Positions 20,139 to 27,059 of a stretch of DNA of 64,000 nt are shown piece after piece. The number at the start of each line of letters is the position of its first letter. Positions within the stretch are counted from its first letter, which is position 1. Origin of the DNA: Solimicrobium silvestre (GTDB lineage: Bacteria; Pseudomonadota; Gammaproteobacteria; Burkholderiales; Burkholderiaceae_D); the NCBI RefSeq assembly GCF_002976435.1, contig NZ_PUGF01000002.1:279171-343170 (forward strand), given 5' to 3'. Made by a program: the position numbers and the translations under genes. Under the pieces are notes generated by a model. The model was given only the letters and a program-made list of their open reading frames with translations. It had not been told where the DNA came from and made no database searches.

Positions 20139-21287
20139 ATGATGGAAATGACCCAAAACTACCAGCCCTACCAAGGTTTTTTTAAGCGCTTAACTGTGCT
20201 GGACTGGTTGTACGCAGTCGCTTTATTAACCGCGTCCGGCGTGGCTTTATTGAGATTTAGCCATCACATGGATTACTACGAACAAATCGTACTGGTATTG
20301 GCTGCACCGACTTTTGCCTTGTTAGGCTGGAACTGGAAATCGGTGCGCTGGTTAATTGCGGTGCTGGCGCTACTAAGCTGGTGTGCGATTAGCCAATATG
20401 GCGGTTCGCTGGAGCTCGCCAACAGTAAATTTTTATTGAAGTATTTGCTGTCTTCGCAATCGGCCATTTTATGGATGAGTTTTTTATTTTTCTTGTCCAC
20501 GATTTTTTATTGGGGCGGTTTAATCGCGCGTTCCGCACTGGGTTATTCTATCGGATCCATGTTGTGCTGGAGCTCCGTTATTATGGGCTTTACCGGCATG
20601 ATGGTGCGCTGGTATGAGTCGTATTTACTGGGCGCCGATATTGGCCATATTCCGGTTTCAAATTTATATGAAGTGTTCATTTTATTTGCAATGATCACGG
20701 CGCTGTTTTATTTGTATTACGAACATCAGTATAAAACCCGTCAATTGGGGCCGTTTGTGATGTTGGTTATTTCTGCAGCAGTTGGGTTTTTGTTGTGGTA
20801 CACCGTTAAGCGTGACGCTGCTGAAATTCAACCGTTAGTGCCGGCGTTGCAAAGCTGGTGGATGAAAATTCATGTGCCGGCTAACTTTATTGGTTACGGT
20901 ACGTTTTCACTGGCAGCGATGGTTGGTGTGGCATATTTAGTTAAATCCAAAGGTTGGTTGGTAGACCGTTTGCCTGCCTTGGAAGTGTTGGATGATGTGA
21001 TGTATAAAGCGATTACCGTTGGGTTTGCTTTCTTCACTATTGCTACTATTTTAGGTGCGTTGTGGGCGGCGGATGCTTGGGGTGGATATTGGTCTTGGGA
21101 TCCGAAAGAGACTTGGGCGTTGATTGTTTGGTTGAATTATGCGGCTTGGTTGCACATGAGGTTGATGAAGGGCTTACGTGGGCAAGTGGCGGCTTGGTGG
21201 GCGGTTATTGGGTTGTTGGTGACTACCTTTGCGTTTTTGGGTGTGAATATGTTTTTGTCTGGGTTGCATTCTTATGGGACGTTGTAG
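20139..21287 (+). CDS. ccsA: Cytochrome c biogenesis protein CcsA/ResC
   Basis: The 382-residue polytopic protein exports and holds haem for attachment to apocytochromes. Near the C-terminus it carries the tryptophan-rich WWD haem motif (WGGYWSWDPKETWALIVW) and conserved His residues in membrane segments. It forms a two-gene unit with resB. Two adjacent ATGs (20139 and 20142) follow a GGAGAAA ribosome site. A bidirectional hairpin at 21311-21339 ends the unit. Confidence 0.95.
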   Translation: MMEMTQNYQPYQGFFKRLTVLDWLYAVALLTASGVALLRFSHHMDYYEQIVLVLAAPTFALLGWNWKSVRWLIAVLALLSWCAISQYGGSLELANSKFLLKYLLSSQSAILWMSFLFFLSTIFYWGGLIARSALGYSIGSMLCWSSVIMGFTGMMVRWYESYLLGADIGHIPVSNLYEVFILFAMITALFYLYYEHQYKTRQLGPFVMLVISAAVGFLLWYTVKRDAAEIQPLVPALQSWWMKIHVPANFIGYGTFSLAAMVGVAYLVKSKGWLVDRLPALEVLDDVMYKAITVGFAFFTIATILGALWAADAWGGYWSWDPKETWALIVWLNYAAWLHMRLMKGLRGQVAAWWAVIGLLVTTFAFLGVNMFLSGLHSYGTL

Positions 21288-21310
21288 ATAAGTCGCCGGA
21301 TTGTTGGATT

Positions 21311-21339
21311 AAAAAATCGCCTTGTTGGCGATTTTTTTT
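21311..21339 (+). terminator. Intrinsic terminator after ccsA
   Basis: AAAAAATCGCC-TTGTT-GGCGATTTTTTTT forms a compact stem with flanking A and T runs, so it can work on either strand. A near copy stands at 21658-21686 after the POT gene. Confidence 0.85.
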
Positions 21340-21380
21340 GCTTAATATTTGTTGCTAGCGCAGCCTATTTTAGGCTTGGA

Positions 21381-21620
21381 GCCGGTGGTAGACCGGTAGC
21401 TACTCACTTTTTTTGTCTCGCCAAAAAAGAGTAAGCAAAAAAAGGCGACCACGCTGTTTCGGAAACCCCGATTATTTTACGGATAAATGGGAAAAGTTCG
21501 AAACTCGCTACGCTCAAACAGCGAACCTTTCTGATCCATTTATCCGTAAAATAACCGGCCGAACCAGAAGTGGAGGTAGGTCAAAATCAACTTCAACTTC
21601 AACTTCAAAAGCAGCATCAA
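21381..21620. repeat. ~240-bp dispersed repeat, copy A
   Basis: From GCCGGTGGTAGACCGG onward this gap between ccsA and the POT gene matches 26703-27035 closely. It contains perfect 19-base inverted arms (21472-21490 and 21536-21554, core TTTTACGGATAAATGG). It ends in a tandem run of the hexamer ACTTCA. A small open frame of 73 codons crosses it, but the frame is also present in copy B with different ends, so I treat it as repeat, not gene. The rest of the 414-base gap holds two terminators. Confidence 0.8.
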
Positions 21621-21657
21621 CAAGCTTTAATTAGCGTGGTTGACACATTCGTTGACC

Positions 21658-21686
21658 AAAAAAAATCGCCTTGCTAGGCGATTTTT
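21658..21686 (-). terminator. Intrinsic terminator after the POT transporter gene
   Basis: On the minus strand AAAAATCGCC-TAGCAA-GGCGATTTTTTTT gives a strong stem with a T run, 16 bases beyond the POT stop codon. Confidence 0.85.
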
Positions 21687-21701
21687 GGGAGATTTAACTA
21701 A

Positions 21702-23171
21702 TTAAGCAACCTCAGGCGCTTCCTTATCCTTGATCAGCTTACGCAGGAATGGTATCAACACTACCAGCACCACGCCAACGGCAACCGTGCCCCAGCCTAA
21801 TTGGGAGAACAGGTGCGAATAGTCTGCATTGGTTGTCAGGGGTGTGCCTGCCGATGGCTCTGGGATCATGCCGGAGAAATCGCCTGCAAACAGCGACGCT
21901 ACGCCGGTGATGAGCATCCAGCTTCCCATCATGATGCCTTGGTATTGGCGCGGTGCCATACGGCCGATCATGGCGTAGCCAACAGGGGAAATTAACAGTT
22001 CGCCTATGCTTTGTAATACATAGCTTAAGAACAGCCAGAAGAAGGGGACCATGCCTTTATCGTCGGCGAACAAGATGCCTAATGGCAAAGCCAGGAATCC
22101 CAAGCCCATTAAAATTAATGACGTAGAAAACTGTTTTGGTACGTCTATATTCCAGCCTTTGGCGCGCAGTCGTACAAATAATGCAGACATTAACGGGCCG
22201 CCAAACACGATAGTGACGGTATTGATATTTTGTATCCATTGCGGTGCAACGATGTGTCCCCAAACAACTAAATCCACATTGTTGACGGCAAATAATTGCA
22301 AGCCATTCGGCGCCATTTGATATAGAGACCAAAATACCAGGGAGCTCAGCGTGAGTATTAAATACGCCCACATATTATTTTTTTCACGCTTATCTTTATG
22401 AATGATGGTGAGGTAAAGCAAGGTGATTGCAACCAATAAGCAGATCGTTTTGACTAAATTCTCAGTCCATTCAGATTGCAATAAATACCAAACAACAGGT
22501 ACTAAGCCAAGCAAGATCGCTATGCCAGCTATAAAACGTTTTTTATATTCTGTCGGTGTGGCATTGAGTAAAGGTGTGTTTAGGTCGACTAATGATTTCC
22601 AGTTGAAACTGGCGAGCACAATGGCCATGAAATTGCCTAAGGTGGCAAAGATAAACAAGCTGGCATAGGACTCGGTGAGTTGGTAATAACCAGCTACGGT
22701 AAAGCCGACAAAAAAACCAACGTTCATGCCAGCGTAGTTCCATAAAAACGCTCCTTCGCGGCGAATATCTTCCGGTTTAAAACGTTGCGTCAACATCATG
22801 TTGATGCAGGTAACATTGAGGCCACTACCGGTTAAAAAGAGCGCTAGTCCCCAGTAAAAAAGTTCGGTAGAACCTCCGGCGATACAAGCGCATCCGATGA
22901 CTTGTAACACCATGCCGCCAACAAATAAATTGCGGTTGCTTAAAAAACGTCCACCCAAATAGCCGCCGAATAAATGCAGACCATAGTTAAAAGCACCAAA
23001 TATACCCATGGCGGCGGCAGCCTTGGCAGTCGAAAAATGTAAATGCTTGCTGGCATAGAGCACTAATGACGAATAAAGTACGGCGAAGCCTAAGGTAGAG
23101 AACATTTGGATAAAAAATAGCGCGCCAGCTCCTTGTGGGATGTTGGATAGTTTGCTTTTTAACGATGACAC
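21702..23171 (-). CDS. POT/PTR2-like MFS transporter lacking canonical proton-coupling motif
   Basis: The GTG at 23171 is chosen because AGGAG stands seven bases upstream; the longer frame to 23219 has no ribosome site. The 489-residue protein has about 12-14 membrane segments and the POT-like segment FLWNYAGMNVGFFVG. In helix 1, however, the family motif ExxERF(G/S)YYG is replaced by QMFSTLGFAVLYSS, and the GxGxKP region reads TGSGLNVTCINMML. It therefore belongs to a divergent branch of peptide/MFS transporters whose substrate and energy coupling are unclear. It separates ccsA from msrP, which are adjacent in related genomes (recollection, not checked). Confidence 0.85.
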   Translation of the reverse strand: MSSLKSKLSNIPQGAGALFFIQMFSTLGFAVLYSSLVLYASKHLHFSTAKAAAAMGIFGAFNYGLHLFGGYLGGRFLSNRNLFVGGMVLQVIGCACIAGGSTELFYWGLALFLTGSGLNVTCINMMLTQRFKPEDIRREGAFLWNYAGMNVGFFVGFTVAGYYQLTESYASLFIFATLGNFMAIVLASFNWKSLVDLNTPLLNATPTEYKKRFIAGIAILLGLVPVVWYLLQSEWTENLVKTICLLVAITLLYLTIIHKDKREKNNMWAYLILTLSSLVFWSLYQMAPNGLQLFAVNNVDLVVWGHIVAPQWIQNINTVTIVFGGPLMSALFVRLRAKGWNIDVPKQFSTSLILMGLGFLALPLGILFADDKGMVPFFWLFLSYVLQSIGELLISPVGYAMIGRMAPRQYQGIMMGSWMLITGVASLFAGDFSGMIPEPSAGTPLTTNADYSHLFSQLGWGTVAVGVVLVVLIPFLRKLIKDKEAPEVA

Positions 23172-23280
23172 TGGGGGTCTCCTGAGGATTTTAAATAGTC
23201 CAACTTTTATGTGCGGCAATTATCCTTAAAAAAGCATTTACCCGCTATCTATTCGTAAAACAATTTTAGTTAAGTATTTA

Positions 23281-23424
23281 CTATACCCTAGTATCTTAAT
23301 TAATAATTAACGTTTAAGGCAGTAAGCATATTGGGAATAAAATATACTATCAATTTTTTCATATTTTATGTTTCTAATAGCCATTGGATGCGTTAGATAT
23401 TTTATAAAATATGGGGGAGTATAT
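23281..23424 (-). repeat. ~140-bp element with complementary ends, copy 1 (minus orientation)
   Basis: Read on the minus strand it begins ATACTCCCCCATATTTT, continues CTAACGCATCCAATGGC and ends about 140 bases later at AGGGTATAG. It aligns with 26499-26640 and 52835-52974. It occupies most of the 380-base AT-rich gap between the POT start and msrP and lies about 110 bases upstream of the POT gene in the same orientation, so it could be part of its leader. Confidence 0.6.
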
Positions 23425-23551
23425 TAAAAGCAGTAAATCCCGTACTTTTAGACTCTTATTTTAAAAAATCACAATTATTTTCATCCTCGCTGTAAGCTTT
23501 CTACTGTGTATCCCGACCAAGCTCTATACCAAGAATCTATCTGGAGTTGCC

Positions 23552-24526
23552 ATGCTTATCCGATCTAAACCCAGCAATATCATTTTGTCTTCAGAAATCA
23601 CCCCGCGTGAAATTTTTGAAGCACGTCGGCAGTTTATTAAGCAATGCGCTGTGGGAGCAATTGGCAGTGCTGGTTTGCTTGAAATGGCGAATCGTAGCGC
23701 TTTTGCCCAGAATCCGGGTGCTCAAAAATTAGCTGCCGCGACTAACAGCAACTATGTGGTGATCGATAATAAAACTGCTTATAAAGACGCAACTACCTAC
23801 AATAATTACTATGAATTTGGCACCGACAAATCAGAGCCGGCACAATCCGCAGGCAGCTTAAAAACACGCCCTTGGTCAGTAAGTATTGAGGGGGAAATTA
23901 ACAAGCCGATGAAACTCGATTTAGATAGCTTGATGAAAATAGCGCCGTTGGAAGAACGCATTTATCGGCTGCGTTGCGTCGAAGGTTGGTCGATGGTGAT
24001 CCCTTGGATTGGTTTTTCACTGTCTAATTTAATCAAAAAAGTGGAGCCAAACAGTAACGCTAAATATATTGAATTCACGACCTTGGCAGATAAAAGCCAA
24101 ATGCCTGGTTTGCGTGAGGGTGTATTAGACTGGCCGTATGTGGAAGGCTTGCGCATGGATGAGGCAATGCATCCGTTAGCCTTGCTCACTTTTGGGATGT
24201 ATGGCGAAGTACTGCCGAATCAAAACGGTGCGCCAGTGCGGATGGTGTTGCCATGGAAGTATGGATTTAAATCGCCAAAATCGATCGTCAAAATCCGCTT
24301 CACCAACAAGCAACCGAAAACTGCGTGGAATACTACGGCACCACGCGAATACGGTTTTTATTCCAATGTGAATCCCGAAGTAGATCACCCTCGCTGGTCG
24401 CAAGCCAGTGAGCGTCGGATTGGTGAGGATGGTTTTTTTACCAAAAAACGTAAAACCTTGATGTTTAATGGCTATAGCGAAGTGGCGTCACTGTATAGCG
24501 GTATGGACTTGAAAAAATATTACTAA
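23552..24526 (+). CDS. msrP: Protein-methionine-sulfoxide reductase, catalytic molybdopterin subunit
   Basis: MsrP repairs oxidised methionines in periplasmic proteins. The N-terminus has a Tat signal (ARRQFIKQC then a hydrophobic stretch, residues ~26-50). The molybdenum-ligand Cys is in [18 protein letters not shown]. Length 324 is normal. The start at 23552 has TGGAG at 23542-23546. msrQ follows eight bases later and supplies electrons from the quinone pool, so the two form the complete MsrPQ pair. Confidence 0.96.
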   Translation: MLIRSKPSNIILSSEITPREIFEARRQFIKQCAVGAIGSAGLLEMANRSAFAQNPGAQKLAAATNSNYVVIDNKTAYKDATTYNNYYEFGTDKSEPAQSAGSLKTRPWSVSIEGEINKPMKLDLDSLMKIAPLEERIYRLRCVEGWSMVIPWIGFSLSNLIKKVEPNSNAKYIEFTTLADKSQMPGLREGVLDWPYVEGLRMDEAMHPLALLTFGMYGEVLPNQNGAPVRMVLPWKYGFKSPKSIVKIRFTNKQPKTAWNTTAPREYGFYSNVNPEVDHPRWSQASERRIGEDGFFTKKRKTLMFNGYSEVASLYSGMDLKKYY

Positions 24527-24534
24527 GCACAATA

Positions 24535-25164
24535 ATGACACCCACTTTAAAACAACAAAGCATCATCAAAGCCAGCCTTTTTGTGGCGGCTCTGCTCCCT
24601 TTTCTACGCTTGGTTTTGGCGGTGTTTACCGATCATCTTGGCGCGAATCCGTTGGAATTTATCACCCGTAATACCGGTGACTGGACGCTGTATTTTCTAT
24701 GCATTACATTAGCCGTAACGCCGCTCCGGCGATTGACGGGTTGGTCCTGGATGGTTAAGTTGAGGCGGATGTTGGGCTTGTATGGATTCTTTTATGCCAG
24801 CCTGCATTTCCTGACTTTTTTATGGTTTGATCATTTTTTTGACGTCGCAGAAATGCTGAAAGATGTGGTGAAGCGCCCGTTTATTTTGGTTGGTTTTACG
24901 GCATTTATATTGCTGATGCCGTTGGCGCTGACCAGCACGAATAAAATGATTAAAAGAGTCGGGGCCAAGCGTTGGCAGCAATTACATAAATTAATCTACC
25001 TGATCGCTTCACTTGGGGTGTTGCATTACTTCTGGATGAAGGCCGGTAAGCATGATTTTAGCCAGCCGGTTTTATTTGGTAGCATTGTCGCAATCCTGTT
25101 GTTGCTACGCTTATTTTGGGCGATCCAAAAACGTCAACATGAGCAGCGTTTAAGTGTGGGGTGA
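24535..25164 (+). CDS. msrQ: Haem-binding membrane subunit of MsrPQ
   Basis: The 209-residue protein has about six membrane segments and the family signatures NTGDWTLYFLCITLAVTPLR, LRRMLGLYGFFYASLHF and RWQQLHKLIYL, with conserved His residues that bind haem b. It passes electrons from the respiratory chain to MsrP. It follows msrP by eight bases. Confidence 0.95.
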   Translation: MTPTLKQQSIIKASLFVAALLPFLRLVLAVFTDHLGANPLEFITRNTGDWTLYFLCITLAVTPLRRLTGWSWMVKLRRMLGLYGFFYASLHFLTFLWFDHFFDVAEMLKDVVKRPFILVGFTAFILLMPLALTSTNKMIKRVGAKRWQQLHKLIYLIASLGVLHYFWMKAGKHDFSQPVLFGSIVAILLLLRLFWAIQKRQHEQRLSVG

Positions 25165-25246
25165 AAAACGCTGCACTATATCCATGCGGAAATTTTAAAG
25201 GTATCATTTGAAAAAAACAGTACTTTACTAATTCAAATAATGCCTT

Positions 25247-25855
25247 ATGCAGACGCCCATATTTACATCGCAACACGCACCTAACATCTTCTCTAAAATT
25301 TCTTTAGCAGCTTTAAATGCATTAGGTTGGACATTACGCTACGACGGGTTGCCGGCCACGCGCGGCGTGATGATTTTTTATCCGCACACCAGCAACTGGG
25401 ATTTTTTTTACGGCATGCTGACTAAATGGGCGATAGCATTTCCATTGCGATTTCTAGTCAAAGAAAAACTATTTAAAGGCGTGAGTGGATTTTTTATCGG
25501 GAGTTTTGTGCGCTATTGGGGCGGCGAGCCGATAGAACGTGGTGTGTCTAGCGGGGCTATCCCGCATTTAGCGCAGCGCATGCAGCAAGCAGACTGGTTT
25601 TGGCTGGCGATCACGCCTGAAGGTACGCGCAGTTATACCCCATATTGGCGCAGCGGTTTTTATCATATTGCGCTCACCGCAAAAGTGCCATTAGTGTGCG
25701 CATTTATTGATTATCGTCGCAAAGAAATTGGCATTTGCCAAGCGATAGAATTAACGGGTGATGAAGCCGTTGATTTGGCACAAATTCAAATTGCCTACCA
25801 AGAAATGCAAGGAAAGCACCCGCAACAGCAGGGTGCGATTGAATTTAAACATTAA
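25247..25855 (+). CDS. PlsC-like lysophospholipid acyltransferase family protein
   Basis: The 202-residue protein has the acyltransferase motif HxxxxD as HTSNWD and the second motif as TPEGTRS, with the glycerol-3-phosphate region FVRYWGGEPIERG between them. It is a soluble or peripheral short form of the family. Acyl donor and acceptor are unknown. In many related genomes lysA sits between msrQ and the LptM-like lipoprotein; here this gene occupies that place. Its stop overlaps the stop of the convergent lipoprotein gene by three to four bases. Confidence 0.87.
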   Translation: MQTPIFTSQHAPNIFSKISLAALNALGWTLRYDGLPATRGVMIFYPHTSNWDFFYGMLTKWAIAFPLRFLVKEKLFKGVSGFFIGSFVRYWGGEPIERGVSSGAIPHLAQRMQQADWFWLAITPEGTRSYTPYWRSGFYHIALTAKVPLVCAFIDYRRKEIGICQAIELTGDEAVDLAQIQIAYQEMQGKHPQQQGAIEFKH

Positions 25856-26085
25856 TCTTTGTTTGGCGGAGTGCTGACTTCCGGAGTAGACGCGGCAGCT
25901 TCTGGTTTGATCTCTGAGTCCGCACCGTTCTCGGTGTTTTCTTTTGGTGTGGCTACAGGATATGGGGTTGACACGGCTGGCGGTTTGACTGGCACAACTA
26001 ACCTGCCTTTTTGTCCGCATGCGCTGATGCAAAACATGATTCCAGCGACAAGCGCGATCCAGCTTAAACGAGAAAAAAACTTCAT
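25852..26085 (-). CDS. LptM/YifL-like small lipoprotein
   Basis: The 77-residue protein has a signal peptide with the lipobox ISAC followed by GQKGRL, the pattern of the YifL/LptM family. The remainder is Pro/Thr/Glu-rich and without fold. In E. coli LptM helps maturation of LptD, the outer-membrane LPS translocon; the same role here is inference. It is divergent from cyaY, a conserved arrangement, and overlaps the convergent acyltransferase stop. Confidence 0.85.
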   Translation of the reverse strand: MKFFSRLSWIALVAGIMFCISACGQKGRLVVPVKPPAVSTPYPVATPKENTENGADSEIKPEAAASTPEVSTPPNKD

Positions 26086-26141
26086 AGTGGTGATCTCTTA
26101 AATTCTTTTACAATGACGGTTTGCGAATCAGGGAGTGTAAC

Positions 26142-26471
26142 ATGACCGAAACAGAATTTTTGAGCTTGATCGATGCAACGTTGTCGCAGATTGAAGATGT
26201 TTTTGAGGGAGCAGGTCAGCGCGGTGATATCGATGTGGAATGCAGCCGCAATGGCTCTTTATTAGATATTGAATTCCTGCACAATAAATCAAAAATTATT
26301 ATTAATAGTCAGGCAGCGCTTAGTGAGCTTTGGGTGGCGGCGAAATCGGGCGGGTTTCATTATAAGCACGATGGGCGACAATGGCTTAATACGCGGGATG
26401 GTAGTGAGTTGATGGCGGTGTTGGCGGGGATTGCGTTGGAGCAGGGTGGATTGGTGATTGATTTGGGGTGA
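26142..26471 (+). CDS. cyaY: Iron donor protein CyaY (frataxin homologue)
   Basis: CyaY binds iron and tunes iron-sulfur cluster assembly. The ATG at 26142 has GGGAG at 26131-26135 and gives 109 residues, the normal length. The N-terminal helix carries the acidic ridge (LIDATLSQIEDVFEGAGQRGD). The sheet contains LDIEFLHNKSKIIINSQAALSELWVAAKSGGFHY, matching the family. It is divergent from the LptM-like gene. Confidence 0.96.
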   Translation: MTETEFLSLIDATLSQIEDVFEGAGQRGDIDVECSRNGSLLDIEFLHNKSKIIINSQAALSELWVAAKSGGFHYKHDGRQWLNTRDGSELMAVLAGIALEQGGLVIDLG

Positions 26472-26498
26472 TTTTTTGGGTTATTAAGGATGATTTCA

Positions 26499-26640
26499 TA
26501 TACTCCCCATATTTTTTGAGATATTTAACGTATCCAATGGGCCTTCCGTTGATTGAATAGTTATTATTTAACGGTATGTAATAAGCTCAATGTAATGAAT
26601 AGCTTGTATAGCGTGAATTGCATTTGCATGCTGGGGTATT
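26499..26640 (+). repeat. ~140-bp element with complementary ends, copy 2
   Basis: It begins ATACTCCCCATATTTTTTGA and ends ATGCTGGGGTATT. The flanks ATTTCAT and ATGAAAT extend the inverted ends, so the two termini can pair over about 15 bases with one extra T on the left. It lies in the 588-base gap between cyaY and the convergent PBP gene, starting 28 bases after cyaY. The remainder of the gap is a short C-run (26652-26664) and repeat copy B. Confidence 0.6.
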
Positions 26641-26702
26641 ATGAAATTAATCCCCCCCCCTCCCTATTTTATAATTGGTGCCTGATTAATTTTAGATTGC
26701 TG

Positions 26703-27035
26703 GCCGGTGGTAGACCGGCAGCTACTCACTTTTTTTGTCTCGCCAAAAAAGAGTAAGCAAAAAAAGGCGACCACGCTGTTTCGGAAACCCCGTTTGTTTT
26801 ACGGATAAATGGGAAAAGTTCGAAACTCGCTGCGGCATAAAAGCCTTAGGTACCTGTGGGAGACTTCCCTTGCAAGGGAAGTCCGTTCCGCAAGCGCGGA
26901 GCAATGCTCCACGAAACCCTTGCTACACCTCAAACAGCGAACCTTTCTGATCCATTTATCCGTAAAACAAACGGCCGAACCAGAAGTGGAGGCAGGTCAA
27001 AAGCAACTGCAACTTCAACATCAAAAGCAACTTCA
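26703..27035. repeat. ~240-bp dispersed repeat, copy B, with nested ~95-bp cassette
   Basis: It matches copy A (21381-21620) on both sides but is interrupted at about 26832-26926. The inverted arms are 23 bases and perfect (26790-26812 and 26952-26974). Compared with copy A one A-T pair has become G-C on both arms. The nested cassette contains three consecutive hairpins: a 22-base perfect palindrome (26862-26883), CCGC-AAGC-GCGG (26888-26899) and GGAGC-AAT-GCTCC (26898-26910). A 71-codon open frame across it is judged not to be a gene. Confidence 0.8.
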
Positions 27036-27059
27036 GCAGTTCCAATCACCAATCTAAAT

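Noticed and set aside
21588..21609. Tandem ACTTCA units as a possible CRISPR or VNTR
   Set aside because: Units are contiguous hexamers without spacers; they are a small simple repeat inside the dispersed repeat.
21413..21634. Open frame of 73 codons (starting MSRQKRVSKKRRPRC) in repeat copy A, and its relative at 26735-26950
   Set aside because: The frame lies wholly within a dispersed repeat, its C-terminal part comes from a tandem hexamer, and the two copies differ by a cassette that changes the frame. No ribosome site is present.
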